From Phycisphaeraceae bacterium (GTDB lineage: Bacteria > Planctomycetota > Phycisphaerae > Phycisphaerales > UBA1924): a stretch of 64,000 nucleotides of DNA. The position numbers and the translations under genes are program-made. Each line of letters starts with the position of its first letter. Within the stretch, counting starts at the first letter, position 1. Positions 42,607-55,668 of this stretch are shown one piece after another. The DNA is taken from contig JAHBXF010000002.1 in the NCBI GenBank assembly GCA_019636615.1, forward strand, positions 1,242,001-1,306,000, read 5' to 3'. The notes under the pieces were generated by a model. That model saw only the letters and a program-made list of their open reading frames with translations. It was not told the DNA's origin and ran no database searches.

Positions 42607-44664
42607 ATGGCCAAGTACAACCTCGACGACATTCTGAACGAACTTGGCGTCGATGATGGCAAGCCGAGCGCCGAGAGTCGCCCCGCGCCGGCCCGCAAGC
42701 CGCACACGATCGACAAACAGTCCGGCGCGCTCTCCCCCGTTCCCGCGGCACCCGCCAACCAGGGTGCGACCGCAGCGCCACCTTCACCGCCGAACGCTGC
42801 GACCACAGCTCGGGCACCCACAAACCCCGCTTCACCAACGCACCCGCCAAAGAACACCGCGACCGCAGAGAGCGCCGGCAAGCCCGCCTCGGCTGTGGCG
42901 CCGGGGCCCGCCATCAGCGAGATCTACCGCCCCGAACCCGAGGGCGCCCCCCGGGGACGCACGCAGGACCTCATCGCGCTGCTCACCGTCAAGGGCGCGC
43001 CCGCCGACAAACTCGCCCAGGCCCAGGCGATCATCAAGCAATCTCCACACCGCACTGCGCTCGACATTCTCTTGGAGCAAGGGCTCGACGAAGCCCAGGT
43101 GCAGGGCGCCATCGCCGAACTCGCCGGCTTGCCCTTCGAACGCATCGATCTCGAGAAAGGCCTCGACGGCGGCTTCGACGGAAAAATGCTCCAGCGGCTG
43201 GGCGCCGACTTCTGCCGCAGCAACCTGGTGATGCCCCTGCGCACCGAGGGCCAGCGCGTCGTGCTGGGCGCGGTGCGCCCCGATGACGTCTTTCTCTTCG
43301 ACGAGGTCAAGACACGGCTGGGGGTCGCGGGTGTCAAACTGGTGCTCATCACCGCCTTCGATATCCGGGGCGTGCTCGAGATCATCGGCGAGGGCGTCAA
43401 AGAGCAAGACACCGACATCAACGACATCCTCGAGCAGGCCGACGAGAGCGATGTTCAGATCGAGAAGAAGCAGGTCGAAGAGACCGACCTCGAGCGGGCC
43501 GCGGGCGAGAACCCCGTCATCCGCATCGTCAACCACATCATCCAGACCGCCGTGAAAGAGGGCGCCAGCGACATCCACATCGAGCCCTCAGAGAAAAAAC
43601 TCAAGGTTCGGTACCGCATCGATGGTGAACTCTTCGAGATCCTCAATCCGCCGGCTTCGATGTCCGCCGCGGTCACCAGCCGTCTCAAGATCATGGCCAA
43701 CCTGGACATCTCGGAGCGGCGGCTCCCGCAGGACGGCCGCATCCGGTGTGTTGTCGGCGGCCGGCGCCTCGACCTGCGCATGAGCACCCTCCCGTGCGGC
43801 CACGGCGAAAAGACCGTGCTGCGCATCCTCGACACGCGCTCCATCCAGGTCGAACTCAATCAACTGGGCTTCGACGAAGACACCTTCACCATCTGGCGCA
43901 AGGCCATCGACGCCCCGCACGGCATCAACCTTGTCACCGGGCCCACCGGCTCGGGCAAAACCACCACGCTCTACGCCAGCCTGAGAACCGTCGATTGCAA
44001 ATCGATGAACATCTCGACGGTCGAAGACCCGATCGAGTACCACCTCGACGGCATCACACAGACGCAGATGCACGAGAAGATCGGCATGACCTTCGCCGCG
44101 GCGCTCCGCTCGCTCCTGCGTCAAGACCCCGACGTGATCATGCTGGGCGAAATCCGCGACCTCGAGACCGCGCAGATCGCGGTGCAGGCCGCGCTCACCG
44201 GCCACCTCGTGCTCAGCACGCTGCACACCAACGACGCGCCCTCGTCCATCACGCGGCTGGTGAACATCGGCCTGGAGCCCTTCCTGGTGGGCGCCGCCGT
44301 CAACGCGGTGCTCGCGCAGCGGCTCATCCGCCGGCTGTGCCTGCACTGCAAGAGCGAGGAACAACCCTCCGAGGAGATGGCCGAGTTCCTGCAGATGCAG
44401 GGCCTGCAGGACACCGTCATGTGGAAGTCGAACGGGTGCGAACGCTGCCGAAAAACGGGCTACAGCGGACGCGTGGGCATCTACGAACTTCTCGCGGTTG
44501 ACGACCAACTCCGCGACATCATCGCGCGCAACCCCAACGTGGCCGAGTTCCGCCGGCTCTGCATCGAGCGCGGCATGGTCACGCTGCGTGCAGACGGCAT
44601 GCGCAAGGTCGCCAAGGGGCTCACCACCGTGAGCGAGGTGCTGCGCGTGACCGAGGCGCACTGA
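42607..44664 (+). CDS. type IV pilus/type II secretion assembly ATPase (PilB/GspE)
   Basis: 685 aa. A Pro/Ala-rich N-terminus, an MshEN-like domain (LLEQGLDEAQVQGAIAELAG at about 155-175) and the ATPase core: Walker A GPTGSGKTTTL (about residues 445-455), Asp box, Walker B LGEIRD and His box STLHTNDAPSS. CLHC and CERC (about 580-620) form the zinc-binding C-domain. It powers pilus extension or secretion. The secretin, the platform PilC and PilT are not in the window. Confidence 0.92.
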   Translation: MAKYNLDDILNELGVDDGKPSAESRPAPARKPHTIDKQSGALSPVPAAPANQGATAAPPSPPNAATTARAPTNPASPTHPPKNTATAESAGKPASAVAPGPAISEIYRPEPEGAPRGRTQDLIALLTVKGAPADKLAQAQAIIKQSPHRTALDILLEQGLDEAQVQGAIAELAGLPFERIDLEKGLDGGFDGKMLQRLGADFCRSNLVMPLRTEGQRVVLGAVRPDDVFLFDEVKTRLGVAGVKLVLITAFDIRGVLEIIGEGVKEQDTDINDILEQADESDVQIEKKQVEETDLERAAGENPVIRIVNHIIQTAVKEGASDIHIEPSEKKLKVRYRIDGELFEILNPPASMSAAVTSRLKIMANLDISERRLPQDGRIRCVVGGRRLDLRMSTLPCGHGEKTVLRILDTRSIQVELNQLGFDEDTFTIWRKAIDAPHGINLVTGPTGSGKTTTLYASLRTVDCKSMNISTVEDPIEYHLDGITQTQMHEKIGMTFAAALRSLLRQDPDVIMLGEIRDLETAQIAVQAALTGHLVLSTLHTNDAPSSITRLVNIGLEPFLVGAAVNAVLAQRLIRRLCLHCKSEEQPSEEMAEFLQMQGLQDTVMWKSNGCERCRKTGYSGRVGIYELLAVDDQLRDIIARNPNVAEFRRLCIERGMVTLRADGMRKVAKGLTTVSEVLRVTEAH

Positions 44665-44698
44665 CACCCGCCGCGGGCCCCGGCGGTGCCCGCTCGGG

Positions 44699-47296
<2,598 letters not shown>

Positions 47297-47591
47297 CGTG
47301 TTCAACTCCTTGAGGCGCGACACCCGCACCCCGGCGGCGCGCACGCCCCGCCCCGAGCCGTGCGCGCGAATCCTCGCTCGCTCTCGGCCCGCGGCCTCTG
47401 CTTCATCATCCGGAACGGTTACACAGCCGCGATCAACGGCTTCTTCGCCACGGCCCATAGAGATGACCCGTTCACGACGGCAACCAAGGTCGCTACGTAC
47501 ACCGCCACGCTCGCAGCGCGGCACCCGCTCTCACCCCGTCTCGCCCGCGGGAATGGGCGAAAAAAATGCCGCGCTCTGGGCGCGGCACGTG

Positions 47592-47813
47592 TCAGGCTCG
47601 CTCAACCTTCGCCGGACGAAGTGAAGGGCCGTCACCCTTCAGCCGGCGCACAACGCTCTTGCGAGCATCGCGACGGCGGCGTTCTGATGGCTTCTCGTAA
47701 AACTCTTTGCGCTTGATGTCCTTCGTCAAGCCCTCTTTCTCGCAGAGTTTCTTGAAACGACGCATCAGCCCTTCAACCGACTCACCGCTTCGTGCCTTCA
47801 CCCGGATGGCCAT
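47592..47813 (-). CDS. rpsU: 30S ribosomal protein S21
   Basis: 73 aa. AIRVKARSGESVEGLMRRFKK, LCEKEGLTKDIKRKEFYEKPSERRR-type and ARKSVVRRLKG are S21 features; length is normal. GAGG lies 5 nt before the ATG. S21 helps the 30S subunit initiate. It is a single-gene unit. Confidence 0.95.
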   Translation of the reverse strand: MAIRVKARSGESVEGLMRRFKKLCEKEGLTKDIKRKEFYEKPSERRRRDARKSVVRRLKGDGPSLRPAKVERA

Positions 47814-48138
47814 AAGTACCTCGTATTCCGTTCGGTATTCGTTTGCGCCACTTCCCGGCGCGCTGGGGGAGAAGTAAAGGTCGAAAGGTGTTTGGAATCA
47901 AGGAGCAGTCTCCCTCTGATTTATACCCCCCTTCCGGGGGCCCGCGAGCCCCCCCACCATCCACACGTAAGACGTGTTCATCCACGCCCCTGTGTTCCGC
48001 CCTCGCCGGCCTCAAGATTGGCCCCAGAGCCGCGATCTGAACCCGCCAGGGGGTGGCCACCTCTACGATCCCTGCGTAGGCTCATGCCCTCTCAACGAGC
48101 ACATCAGCCTCTCCAGACGCACGCCCCAGAGCCCCGAC
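47814..48138. other. 325-bp intergenic region between divergent rpsU and lipoprotein gene
   Basis: A TATAAA at 47925-47920 on the minus strand and a CCCCC-TTCC-GGGGG hairpin near it are the only visible elements. No convincing gene. The TATAAA lacks a good -35 partner. Confidence 0.4.
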
Positions 48139-48567
48139 ATGCGACAGATCAACGCCTCCCCAACCTCCACACTCTGCCTTCTCCTGGCCGCTGCCGGTCT
48201 CATGCTCTGGTCGGCCGCGGGCTGCGCTCCCCAGGTTGTCCGCCATGGCGACACCCGCATCCCCGCGTCCTACAGCGGCCGCACGCTCTCGGCGCGGCTC
48301 CCCGCCGAGATCCGCGTACCCGAGGTCATGGCCGCATTCACATCCGTCCTTGATGAACGCGGGTACAGCGTGCAATCATCGACCGTCACCGCCGAGAACG
48401 GCCACATCGTCGCGCACGCCCCCCGCTTCGATAACTTCCCGCGGGTGAACATCCGTGCCCAGCAGGCAACCACCGCCACGGTGGTCACGCTCACCAACGA
48501 GCCCTTCGGCGATCAGGAGCAATGCCGCTCGCTTCTCGCCGCCGCGCTCACCAAACTCGGCCTGTAA
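48139..48567 (+). CDS. small lipoprotein of unknown function
   Basis: 142 aa from ATG 48139. The signal peptide ends in lipobox SAAGC (Cys29). The mature part has one likely alpha/beta domain with VMAAFTSVLDERGYSVQSS, then short strands. Unrecognised family. It precedes glnS by about 90 bp. Confidence 0.75.
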   Translation: MRQINASPTSTLCLLLAAAGLMLWSAAGCAPQVVRHGDTRIPASYSGRTLSARLPAEIRVPEVMAAFTSVLDERGYSVQSSTVTAENGHIVAHAPRFDNFPRVNIRAQQATTATVVTLTNEPFGDQEQCRSLLAAALTKLGL

Positions 48568-48660
48568 ACCGCGTCCTTCGCTCGCCCGCACCTCACACAC
48601 CTCAGCCGCCCCCGCCTTCGTGCCGGGGCTTTGCGCCGTGTGCCCATACGATCGACCATC

Positions 48661-50433
48661 ATGACAGACAACACACCGGCCGCCCCCCGGCCGACCAACT
48701 TCCTGCGCCAGATCATCGAGGCCGACAACGCCGCGCTCAAGTGGGGCGTGGGCCCCGACAACCGGCCGCGCGTGCACACCCGCTTCCCCCCCGAGCCCAA
48801 CGGTTACCTGCACATCGGGCACGCCAAGAGCATCTGTCTCAACAGCGGCCTGGCCCGCGACTTTGCCGGCGCATTCAATCTGCGTTTCGACGACACCAAC
48901 CCGGCCAAAGAAGAGCAGGAATACGTCGACGCCATTATCGATGATGTCCGCTGGCTCACCAACGACTACGAGGGCCTGCGATTCGGGGGCGTTTTCTACG
49001 CCAGCAACTACTTCGGACAGATGTACGACTGGGCCGTGGAACTCATCCGAAAAGGCCGCGCCTATGTCTGCGATCTTTCTCCCGACCAGGTCAGTTCGAT
49101 GCGCGGCAGCGTGGGCGTGCCCGCACAGAGCCCCTTCCGCGACCGCCCCGCCGAAGAAAGCCTGCGGCTGCTCGAAGAGATGCGCGCCGGCAAGCACCCC
49201 GGCGGCTCACACTCGCTGCGCGCCCGCATCGACCTCGCCAGCCCCAACTTCGTGATGCGCGACCCCGTGATGTACCGCATCGTTCACGAGCACCACCACA
49301 ACACCGGCAACGCCTGGTGCATCTACCCCATGTACGACTGGGCCCACTGCCTCGAGGACTCTCTCGAAGGCATCACCCACTCCATCTGCACGCTCGAGTT
49401 CCGCAACAACCGCCCGCTCTACGACTGGTTCATCGACGCCATCAACGAAGGCCGCACCGAAGACGGCTCGGGCCCCTGGGGCAAGCGAATCCACCACCCC
49501 CAGCAGATCGAGTTCGCCCGCCTGAACCTCACCTACACCGTCATGAGCAAGCGGTTCCTGCTGCAACTGGTCAAAGACGCACGCGTCTCAGGGTGGGACG
49601 ACCCCCGCATGCCCACCATCCGCGGCCTGCGCCGGCGCGGCTACACCGCGCACGCCATCCGTGCTTTCTGCGAAGACATCGGCGTGACCACCCAGGAAAG
49701 CGTGATCGATGTCACCCGCCTCGAAAACGCGGTTCGCGACCACCTGAACACCACCGCACCCCGCACCATGGCCGTGCTGCGCCCGCTCAAGGTCACCATC
49801 GAGAACTGGCCCGCGGGCCACACCGAATTGCTCGACTTTGTGATCAACCCCGAAGACCCGGCCGCCGGCACACGAAAGATCCCCTTCACCGGCACCCTCT
49901 ACATCGAACGCGACGACTTCATGGAAGCCCCCCCCAAGAAGTTCTTCCGTCTCGCGCCGGGGCAGGAGGTCCGACTGCGCTGGGCCTACTTCATCACCTG
50001 CACCGGCGTAGAAAAGGACGCCTCGGGCAACATCACCGGCGTGCGCGCCACCTATGACCCCGCCACGCGCGGCGGCGATGCGCCACTCAACCCCGACGGC
50101 ACCCCGGGCCGAAAGGTCAAAGGCACCATCCATTGGCTCAGCGCCGATCACGCTGTGCAGGCAGAAGTGCGCCTCTTCGACCGCCTCTTCCTCGCCGAAG
50201 AACCCGGCAAACGCACCGGCAATCAACTCGACGACTTCAACCCAGACTCGCTCGAAGTCATCCGCGCTCTCGTCGATCCCGCCCTGGCTCACGCCACGCC
50301 GGGCGACACCTACCAGTTCGAGCGCCTCGGTTACTTCTGCGCCGACAAAGACAGCGCCCCGGGCAAGCCCGTCTTCAACCGCACCGTCACACTCAAAGAC
50401 ACCTGGGCCAAAGCCCAGCACGCCGGCGGCTGA
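48661..50433 (+). CDS. glnS: glutaminyl-tRNA synthetase
   Basis: 590 aa. HIGHAKS (about residue 49) is the class I HIGH motif, RFPPEPNGYLHIGHAKS precedes it and VMSKRFL is the KMSKS equivalent. YPMYDWAHCLEDSLEGITHSICTLEFRNNR is a signature of GlnRS. C-terminal beta-barrels have PLKVTIENW and IERDDF. It charges tRNA-Gln directly. Confidence 0.97.
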   Translation: MTDNTPAAPRPTNFLRQIIEADNAALKWGVGPDNRPRVHTRFPPEPNGYLHIGHAKSICLNSGLARDFAGAFNLRFDDTNPAKEEQEYVDAIIDDVRWLTNDYEGLRFGGVFYASNYFGQMYDWAVELIRKGRAYVCDLSPDQVSSMRGSVGVPAQSPFRDRPAEESLRLLEEMRAGKHPGGSHSLRARIDLASPNFVMRDPVMYRIVHEHHHNTGNAWCIYPMYDWAHCLEDSLEGITHSICTLEFRNNRPLYDWFIDAINEGRTEDGSGPWGKRIHHPQQIEFARLNLTYTVMSKRFLLQLVKDARVSGWDDPRMPTIRGLRRRGYTAHAIRAFCEDIGVTTQESVIDVTRLENAVRDHLNTTAPRTMAVLRPLKVTIENWPAGHTELLDFVINPEDPAAGTRKIPFTGTLYIERDDFMEAPPKKFFRLAPGQEVRLRWAYFITCTGVEKDASGNITGVRATYDPATRGGDAPLNPDGTPGRKVKGTIHWLSADHAVQAEVRLFDRLFLAEEPGKRTGNQLDDFNPDSLEVIRALVDPALAHATPGDTYQFERLGYFCADKDSAPGKPVFNRTVTLKDTWAKAQHAGG

Positions 50434-50535
50434 GCGCGGCACCGTTGCACTGTACCACACCGCGATCTGCCCCCTCCGCATGTGCAGAACGGGGCGGGGC
50501 GAGTAGTCGGGGCGGGGTGGTTTGGTGTGTGTTGC

Positions 50536-51714
50536 TTAGCCCTTTATCGCCTTCTTGAGCGCATCCGCCCTGTCGGTGCGTTCCCAGGTGAAGGTGTCGT
50601 ACTTCTTCCCGTTGTACGTCACCTGCCCAGGCGTGCGGCCGAAGTGCCCGTGACGCGCCGTCGGCGAGTAGATCGGTGTTCGCAGGTTCAACGTCTCGAT
50701 GATGCCGCGCGGCGTCAGCGAGAACGTCGCCCTGATCGCCGCGCTGATCTTCTCTTCGTCCACCTTCGACGTGCCGAAGCAATCAACGTACACGCTCGTC
50801 GGTTCGGCCACGCCGATGGCGTACGACAGTTGAATCTCGCATTGATCCGCCAGCCCCGCGGCAACAACGTTCTTGGCGATATACCTGGCCATGTACGCCG
50901 CGGAACGATCCACCTTGGTGGGGTCCTTGCCGCTGAAAGCGCCGCCGCCGTGACGGCCCATGCCGCCATAGGTATCCACGATGATCTTGCGACCGGTCAG
51001 GCCCGTGTCGCCGTGCGGCCCGCCCACCTCGAAGCGGCCGGTGGGGTTCACGTGAACCGTGATCGCACCGTTCCACCATTCCTTCAGCACGGGCTTGAGC
51101 ACGTGCTCGATGATCTGCCGGCGCAGTTCATCCTGCCGTTCATTCCACTGCGGGTCGTGCTGGGTCGAGAGCACCACCGTGTCCACACGAACGGGCTTGC
51201 CGTCTTCGTATTCCACGGTCACCTGGCTCTTCGCGTCCGGACGAAGGCCGGCGATGATCCCCTCGCGCCGAACATGGGCCTGCTGCTCAACCAGCCTGTG
51301 CGCCATCTGGATGGGCAGCGGCATGAGTTCAGGCGTGTCGCGGCAGGCGTAGCCGAACATCATCCCCTGGTCGCCCGCGCCCTCCCGGTCTACGCCCATC
51401 GCGATGTCCGCGCTCTGCTTGTTCAGCGCCACGAGCACCGCGCACGACTCGCTGTCGAACCGCATGTCCCCGCTGGTGTAGCCGATGTCCTTCACCACGC
51501 GCCGAACCACCTCGGGAATGTCCACGTACGTCCGCGTCGTCACCTCGCCGGCCACCACCACCAGCCCCGTGGCGCACAGCGTCTCGCACGCGACCCGGCT
51601 GAAGGGGTCATCGGCGATCATGGCATCAAGAATGGCGTCGGAGATCTGGTCCGAAACCTTGTCGGGGTGGCCCATCGAGACTGATTCCGACGTGAAGAGG
51701 CGGTTCTTTGGCAT
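50536..51714 (-). CDS. metK: S-adenosylmethionine synthetase
   Basis: 392 aa from ATG 51714. [20 protein letters not shown] opens the family with its ATP-binding His; [12 protein letters not shown] is the hexapeptide-type motif, and [19 protein letters not shown] the P-loop-like segment. All look intact. It makes SAM from methionine and ATP. It is divergent from purM across about 126 bp. Confidence 0.97.
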   Translation of the reverse strand: MPKNRLFTSESVSMGHPDKVSDQISDAILDAMIADDPFSRVACETLCATGLVVVAGEVTTRTYVDIPEVVRRVVKDIGYTSGDMRFDSESCAVLVALNKQSADIAMGVDREGAGDQGMMFGYACRDTPELMPLPIQMAHRLVEQQAHVRREGIIAGLRPDAKSQVTVEYEDGKPVRVDTVVLSTQHDPQWNERQDELRRQIIEHVLKPVLKEWWNGAITVHVNPTGRFEVGGPHGDTGLTGRKIIVDTYGGMGRHGGGAFSGKDPTKVDRSAAYMARYIAKNVVAAGLADQCEIQLSYAIGVAEPTSVYVDCFGTSKVDEEKISAAIRATFSLTPRGIIETLNLRTPIYSPTARHGHFGRTPGQVTYNGKKYDTFTWERTDRADALKKAIKG

Positions 51715-51840
51715 GGTCTGCTTTCCAAAAAATCGAACGTCCACCGCAACCCGCGGTGGGCACGATGGTAGGAACGCCCATCCCAACCCGCGACCGCAGC
51801 GAACCCCCGCAGCACCCGCCGCGGGCTACCCTCCGGGCCT

Positions 51841-52995
51841 ATGCCTCCCATCAAGGGCCCGGGCCTGACATACGCCGATGCCGGTGTCGACATCGACGAA
51901 AAAGACGCCTTCACCGAGTCGCTCGATTCGGTGCTTCGTCGCACCTACACCGACCGCGTCATCCCAAACCCCGGCGGCTTCGCCGGGCTCTTCCGCCTCG
52001 ACTACAACCACCGCCTCTTCGCCCGGAACTACAAAGACCCCGTCCTGGTCGCGTGCTGCGACGGGGTGGGCACCAAGGTCAAACTCGCCGCAGACCTGGG
52101 GGTCTTCCACACCGTGGGCATCGACCTCGTGGCCATGAACGTCAACGACCTGATCGTCCAGGGCGCCGAGCCCCTCTTTTTCCTCGACTACATCGCCACG
52201 CCCTCGGTCGATAAACGCTTCCTGCACGATCTTGTCCGCGGCATCGCCGAAGGGTGCCGCCGCAGCGGGTGCTCGCTCATCGGCGGGGAAACCGCTCACA
52301 TGCCCGGCATCTACCGCCCGGGCGACTTTGATCTCGCAGGCTTCTGCGTCGGCGTGGTCGAACTCAAGCGCATCCAGAAACCCATCCGCGTGCGCGCCGG
52401 AGATGTGGTCCTCGGGCTGGCGAGCGACGGCATCCACAGCAATGGCTACACGCTGGTGCGGCACGTGGTCGACAAGGCCGGGCTCGACCTCAACAAGGTC
52501 TACCCCGAACTCACCGCCACCGATACCCCCGCCGCCGCAACACCCGCCAGGAAAACCAAAGGCCGCAACAAGGCCGGGGCCGCCCCAGCCGACGGCCCGA
52601 CGCTGGGGCAGGTGCTCCTCACACCCACGCGCCTCTACGCCGACCCGATCGTGAAACTGCTGCGCTCATACAAGGTCAAGAACGTCATCTCGGGCATGGC
52701 GCACATCACCGGCTCGGGCATCGGCGGCAACCTCTGCCGCGCCCTGCCGCAGACACTCGACGCCCGCATCGACATGAACGCCTGGCCAAGGCCCAAGGTC
52801 TTTTCGTTCCTTCAGGCGCAGGGCCGCATCTCAGAAGAAGAGATGTACCGCGTCTTCAACCTTGGCATCGGCTATTGCGTGATCGTCAAGCGCGCCTTCG
52901 CCGAGTCGGTCGCCGAGCGACTCACAAAGCTCGGCGAAAAGGTCTACATCATCGGCGAGATCGTCAAGGGCAGCGGAGAGGTCCGGCCCGACTGA
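51841..52995 (+). CDS. purM: phosphoribosylformylglycinamidine cyclo-ligase
   Basis: 384 aa. TYADAGVDIDEKD at the start, ACCDGVGTKVKLA, LIGGETAHMPGIY and GLASDGIHSNGYTLVR are PurM (AIR synthase) motifs, and AHITGSGIGGNLCRALP the C-terminal half. A Pro/Ala/Lys-rich insert at about residues 229-255 (ATPARKTKGRNKAG) sits between the two domains and is absent from ordinary PurM. It makes AIR in purine synthesis. Confidence 0.95.
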   Translation: MPPIKGPGLTYADAGVDIDEKDAFTESLDSVLRRTYTDRVIPNPGGFAGLFRLDYNHRLFARNYKDPVLVACCDGVGTKVKLAADLGVFHTVGIDLVAMNVNDLIVQGAEPLFFLDYIATPSVDKRFLHDLVRGIAEGCRRSGCSLIGGETAHMPGIYRPGDFDLAGFCVGVVELKRIQKPIRVRAGDVVLGLASDGIHSNGYTLVRHVVDKAGLDLNKVYPELTATDTPAAATPARKTKGRNKAGAAPADGPTLGQVLLTPTRLYADPIVKLLRSYKVKNVISGMAHITGSGIGGNLCRALPQTLDARIDMNAWPRPKVFSFLQAQGRISEEEMYRVFNLGIGYCVIVKRAFAESVAERLTKLGEKVYIIGEIVKGSGEVRPD

Positions 52996-53009
52996 TCCGT
53001 CGCCGGGCA

Positions 53010-55499
53010 TCACCCGAGCGTCACCGTGCCCACCCGCACCGGGCTCAGCCCGCGGTGGTTGTCCACCGCGATGGCCATGATCGTGAACGTGCCCGCGCCC
53101 AGCCGCTGTCCGGCGATCGTCAGGCTCCACGTATCAACGCCGGTGCGCTTGCCATACCCCAACCGCCGGTCTAGCCGGTTCTCGAGCAGGCCGTTGCCGT
53201 CGCGGTCAAGCCAGAACTCAACCCTTGTCACGCCACCATCAAGGTCGATCACGCCGGAGGCGGTGAACGTGTACGGCTGACGCACGATGCCGTCTTCGGT
53301 GATGGTCAAGGCCGCCAGTTCAGGCTGACGGTTGAGATACGTCGTTCTGTTCAGCGGCGTCCCGGTTGTGCCGTCGTTATCTACCGGCACAGCGAAGATG
53401 CGGTTGATCCCCAGCGCAAACCCCTCGCTCGACACCCTCAGTTTGAAGTTGCCGCGCACACCGGCGACTTCTCCGAGCAGTCTGTCTGTCTCGGGGTTGA
53501 GCACGCCGTCCCCGTCGCTGTCGAGGTAATACCGCACCGAGGCCATGCGGCCGTCGATGTCTCTCGAACCGCCCACGGTGATGTCGATCGGCTCGCCGAT
53601 ATACCGGATCACCGGAAGGTTGATCTTCATCGTGCGCAGCGTCGGCGGGTTGTTGGTGATCTGAACCTGCACCGCCGCGGCGTCGCTCACAAGCCCCTGC
53701 CGGTCGATGGCACGCGCGAGGAACTGTGTTTCACCAAGCGGCAGCGACTTCGTGCTGACACGCACCGAAGGCGTGCCCCGCGACGACGACGTGCCGACGC
53801 GTTGATCCACGCCCGGTGTGATCACCCCGTCACCGTTCACGTCTCTGTAAAACTCCACGACCCGCAGCGGGGTCTGGAAGGTCTGAATGCCCACCGCCGA
53901 AAGCACCACGTTCGCCCGCCGCAGCACGTCCTGGGTCGGCGTGACCAGCGCGCCGACCGTCGGGCGCACAAACACCGACACCGTCGCGGTCACAACCTCG
54001 CTCACCAGATCAAACCCGTTGACGGCCCTGGCGAAAAACCTCGCCACGCCCTCGGACAAATCCCCCGCGTTCAGGGTCAGCGAATACCGGCCCTCCACGG
54101 GCGTGTCACTCTCGCCCAGCAACTGATCGGCATCTGCGTCAAACTCTCCGTTGCCGTTGGAGTCGAGGAAGAACTGAACCCTGGCCGTGGTCGTCTCGGG
54201 CGCATCCACGCTCTGCACGGTCAGGGTGAGCGGGTCTCCGCCGCGCACCGTGCCCACCGGCGAGGTCACCAGCGTGCCGATCACAGGCACGGCCCGCACA
54301 TTCACACTCGCAAAGGTCGATGGCCCCGCTTCTTCTCCCGCGTTGAAGGCCCTGGCGAAGAACCCCGCGGCCCCCTCGCCGAACCCATCCGTGCTGATCT
54401 GCAGGATGTAGTCTTCCCCGCTCGCCGTGCCCACGCCCAGCAGTGAGTCTACCGAGGGGTTAAAGATGCCGTCACCGTCAACATCGCGGTAGAACTCGAC
54501 GCGCAGCACCGAACCATCCGGCACATCCACGTTCTCGGCGATGAGCGTGAGCGGCGCGCCCCTGTTCACGGTCTGCGCCGGGTTGGTCACCAGGCGGCCG
54601 ATGGTCGCGTCGTTGCCGATCCGCACCACGAAGACATCTTCCACGAAAGTCCCGTCCGCCGACGTCACGCGCAGCGTGATCGTGGATGCGCCGGTCTGCC
54701 CAAGGGCGTACGAAAGGTTCAGCGTCTCTCCATCTACCGTGGCGTCGACAAGGTCCGGGTTGCTCGATGTCACCGAGTACCTCAGGTCTCCCCTCGTCTC
54801 GATGCCCACGGCGATGTAGTCTTCTACATCGACCCCCTCGCCATCCGCGAAGGTGCGCAGCGGCAGATCTTCGAACGGCGAAGGGAACCTGAAGACAGGA
54901 ACCGCGGCGATCGCGTCCATCACGTCCAGCCCGTCGATCACCCGGCCGAAGACCGTGAACCCGCCGTTCTGGTTATCCAGATTCCCCGAGTTGTCGCCAA
55001 GATTGAAGAACCACTGGTTCGTCGCGCTGTCGGGATCGTCCGGCCGTTTGGCCATCGCGATGGTCCCGCGCGTGTTCGAGATCCCCGGCTCGTTCACCAC
55101 CGGATCGAACGGCGGGATCGACCGCGGCTCGTCAAAGTCCAGATCCGGCAGGAAGAACCCGCCCCCCTGGATCACAAAGCCCGGCAGCGACCTGTGGATG
55201 ATCGTGCTGTCGAACAACCCTTCCGTGATATACCTCAGAAAGTTCGCCACCGTCGCGGGGGTCTGCTCATCGAACAGCAGAACATTGATCGGCCCCAGCG
55301 ACGTATTGAACTGCGCGATCGTCCCGCTGATGTCCGGGTTTTCATACCGCCCAGTCAGGGTAATCGCGGATGAATCTGTCCCCGACGGGATCGTCAGGTT
55401 GCTGATCGGCGTGAGAATCTGCACGGCGAGCGCCAAACGCTGCTCGAGCGGCTGGAACATCTCTTGGCACACGCTGTCGGTTCTGTGGATGGTCTTCAT
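53010..55499 (-). CDS. large exported cyclophilin-domain protein with DxDGDG repeats
   Basis: 829 aa from ATG 55499. The N-terminus contains MFQPLEQRLALAVQ, the LEPR-like motif of planctomycete surface proteins. A cyclophilin domain covers about residues 45-225: IIHRSLPGFVIQGGG carries the catalytic Arg, and GTIAMAKRP...NQWFFNLGDN the second half. The rest has five copies of a roughly 100-aa repeat, each with EFY.D.DGDG..NP..D.LLG, probably Ca2+-binding beta-rich modules. A peptidyl-prolyl isomerase outside the cell membrane is inferred. A paralogue lies directly upstream. Confidence 0.82.
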   Translation of the reverse strand: MKTIHRTDSVCQEMFQPLEQRLALAVQILTPISNLTIPSGTDSSAITLTGRYENPDISGTIAQFNTSLGPINVLLFDEQTPATVANFLRYITEGLFDSTIIHRSLPGFVIQGGGFFLPDLDFDEPRSIPPFDPVVNEPGISNTRGTIAMAKRPDDPDSATNQWFFNLGDNSGNLDNQNGGFTVFGRVIDGLDVMDAIAAVPVFRFPSPFEDLPLRTFADGEGVDVEDYIAVGIETRGDLRYSVTSSNPDLVDATVDGETLNLSYALGQTGASTITLRVTSADGTFVEDVFVVRIGNDATIGRLVTNPAQTVNRGAPLTLIAENVDVPDGSVLRVEFYRDVDGDGIFNPSVDSLLGVGTASGEDYILQISTDGFGEGAAGFFARAFNAGEEAGPSTFASVNVRAVPVIGTLVTSPVGTVRGGDPLTLTVQSVDAPETTTARVQFFLDSNGNGEFDADADQLLGESDTPVEGRYSLTLNAGDLSEGVARFFARAVNGFDLVSEVVTATVSVFVRPTVGALVTPTQDVLRRANVVLSAVGIQTFQTPLRVVEFYRDVNGDGVITPGVDQRVGTSSSRGTPSVRVSTKSLPLGETQFLARAIDRQGLVSDAAAVQVQITNNPPTLRTMKINLPVIRYIGEPIDITVGGSRDIDGRMASVRYYLDSDGDGVLNPETDRLLGEVAGVRGNFKLRVSSEGFALGINRIFAVPVDNDGTTGTPLNRTTYLNRQPELAALTITEDGIVRQPYTFTASGVIDLDGGVTRVEFWLDRDGNGLLENRLDRRLGYGKRTGVDTWSLTIAGQRLGAGTFTIMAIAVDNHRGLSPVRVGTVTLG

Positions 55500-55625
55500 G
55501 CGAAAAGCCGCGGGGCACGCTCTCACGCGCCGGGGGCTGCTCAATCATCGGCCCCGAACGCCGGTGCCTCCCGCAAAGATACGCGCGCAGGGCCGTGACA
55601 TCATGCCGCAAACCGGCGCACGCCT

Positions 55626-55668
55626 CACGAGACCCCCACGAGTCCCCACGAGACCCCCACGAGTCCCC
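55626..55668. repeat. four-copy CACGAGWCCCC tandem repeat
   Basis: Copies CACGAGACCCC, CACGAGTCCC, CACGAGACCCC and CACGAGTCCCC in the 313-bp gap between the two cyclophilin genes. The A/T base alternates, giving a 21-bp higher-order unit. Nothing else recognised in the gap. Confidence 0.85.
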
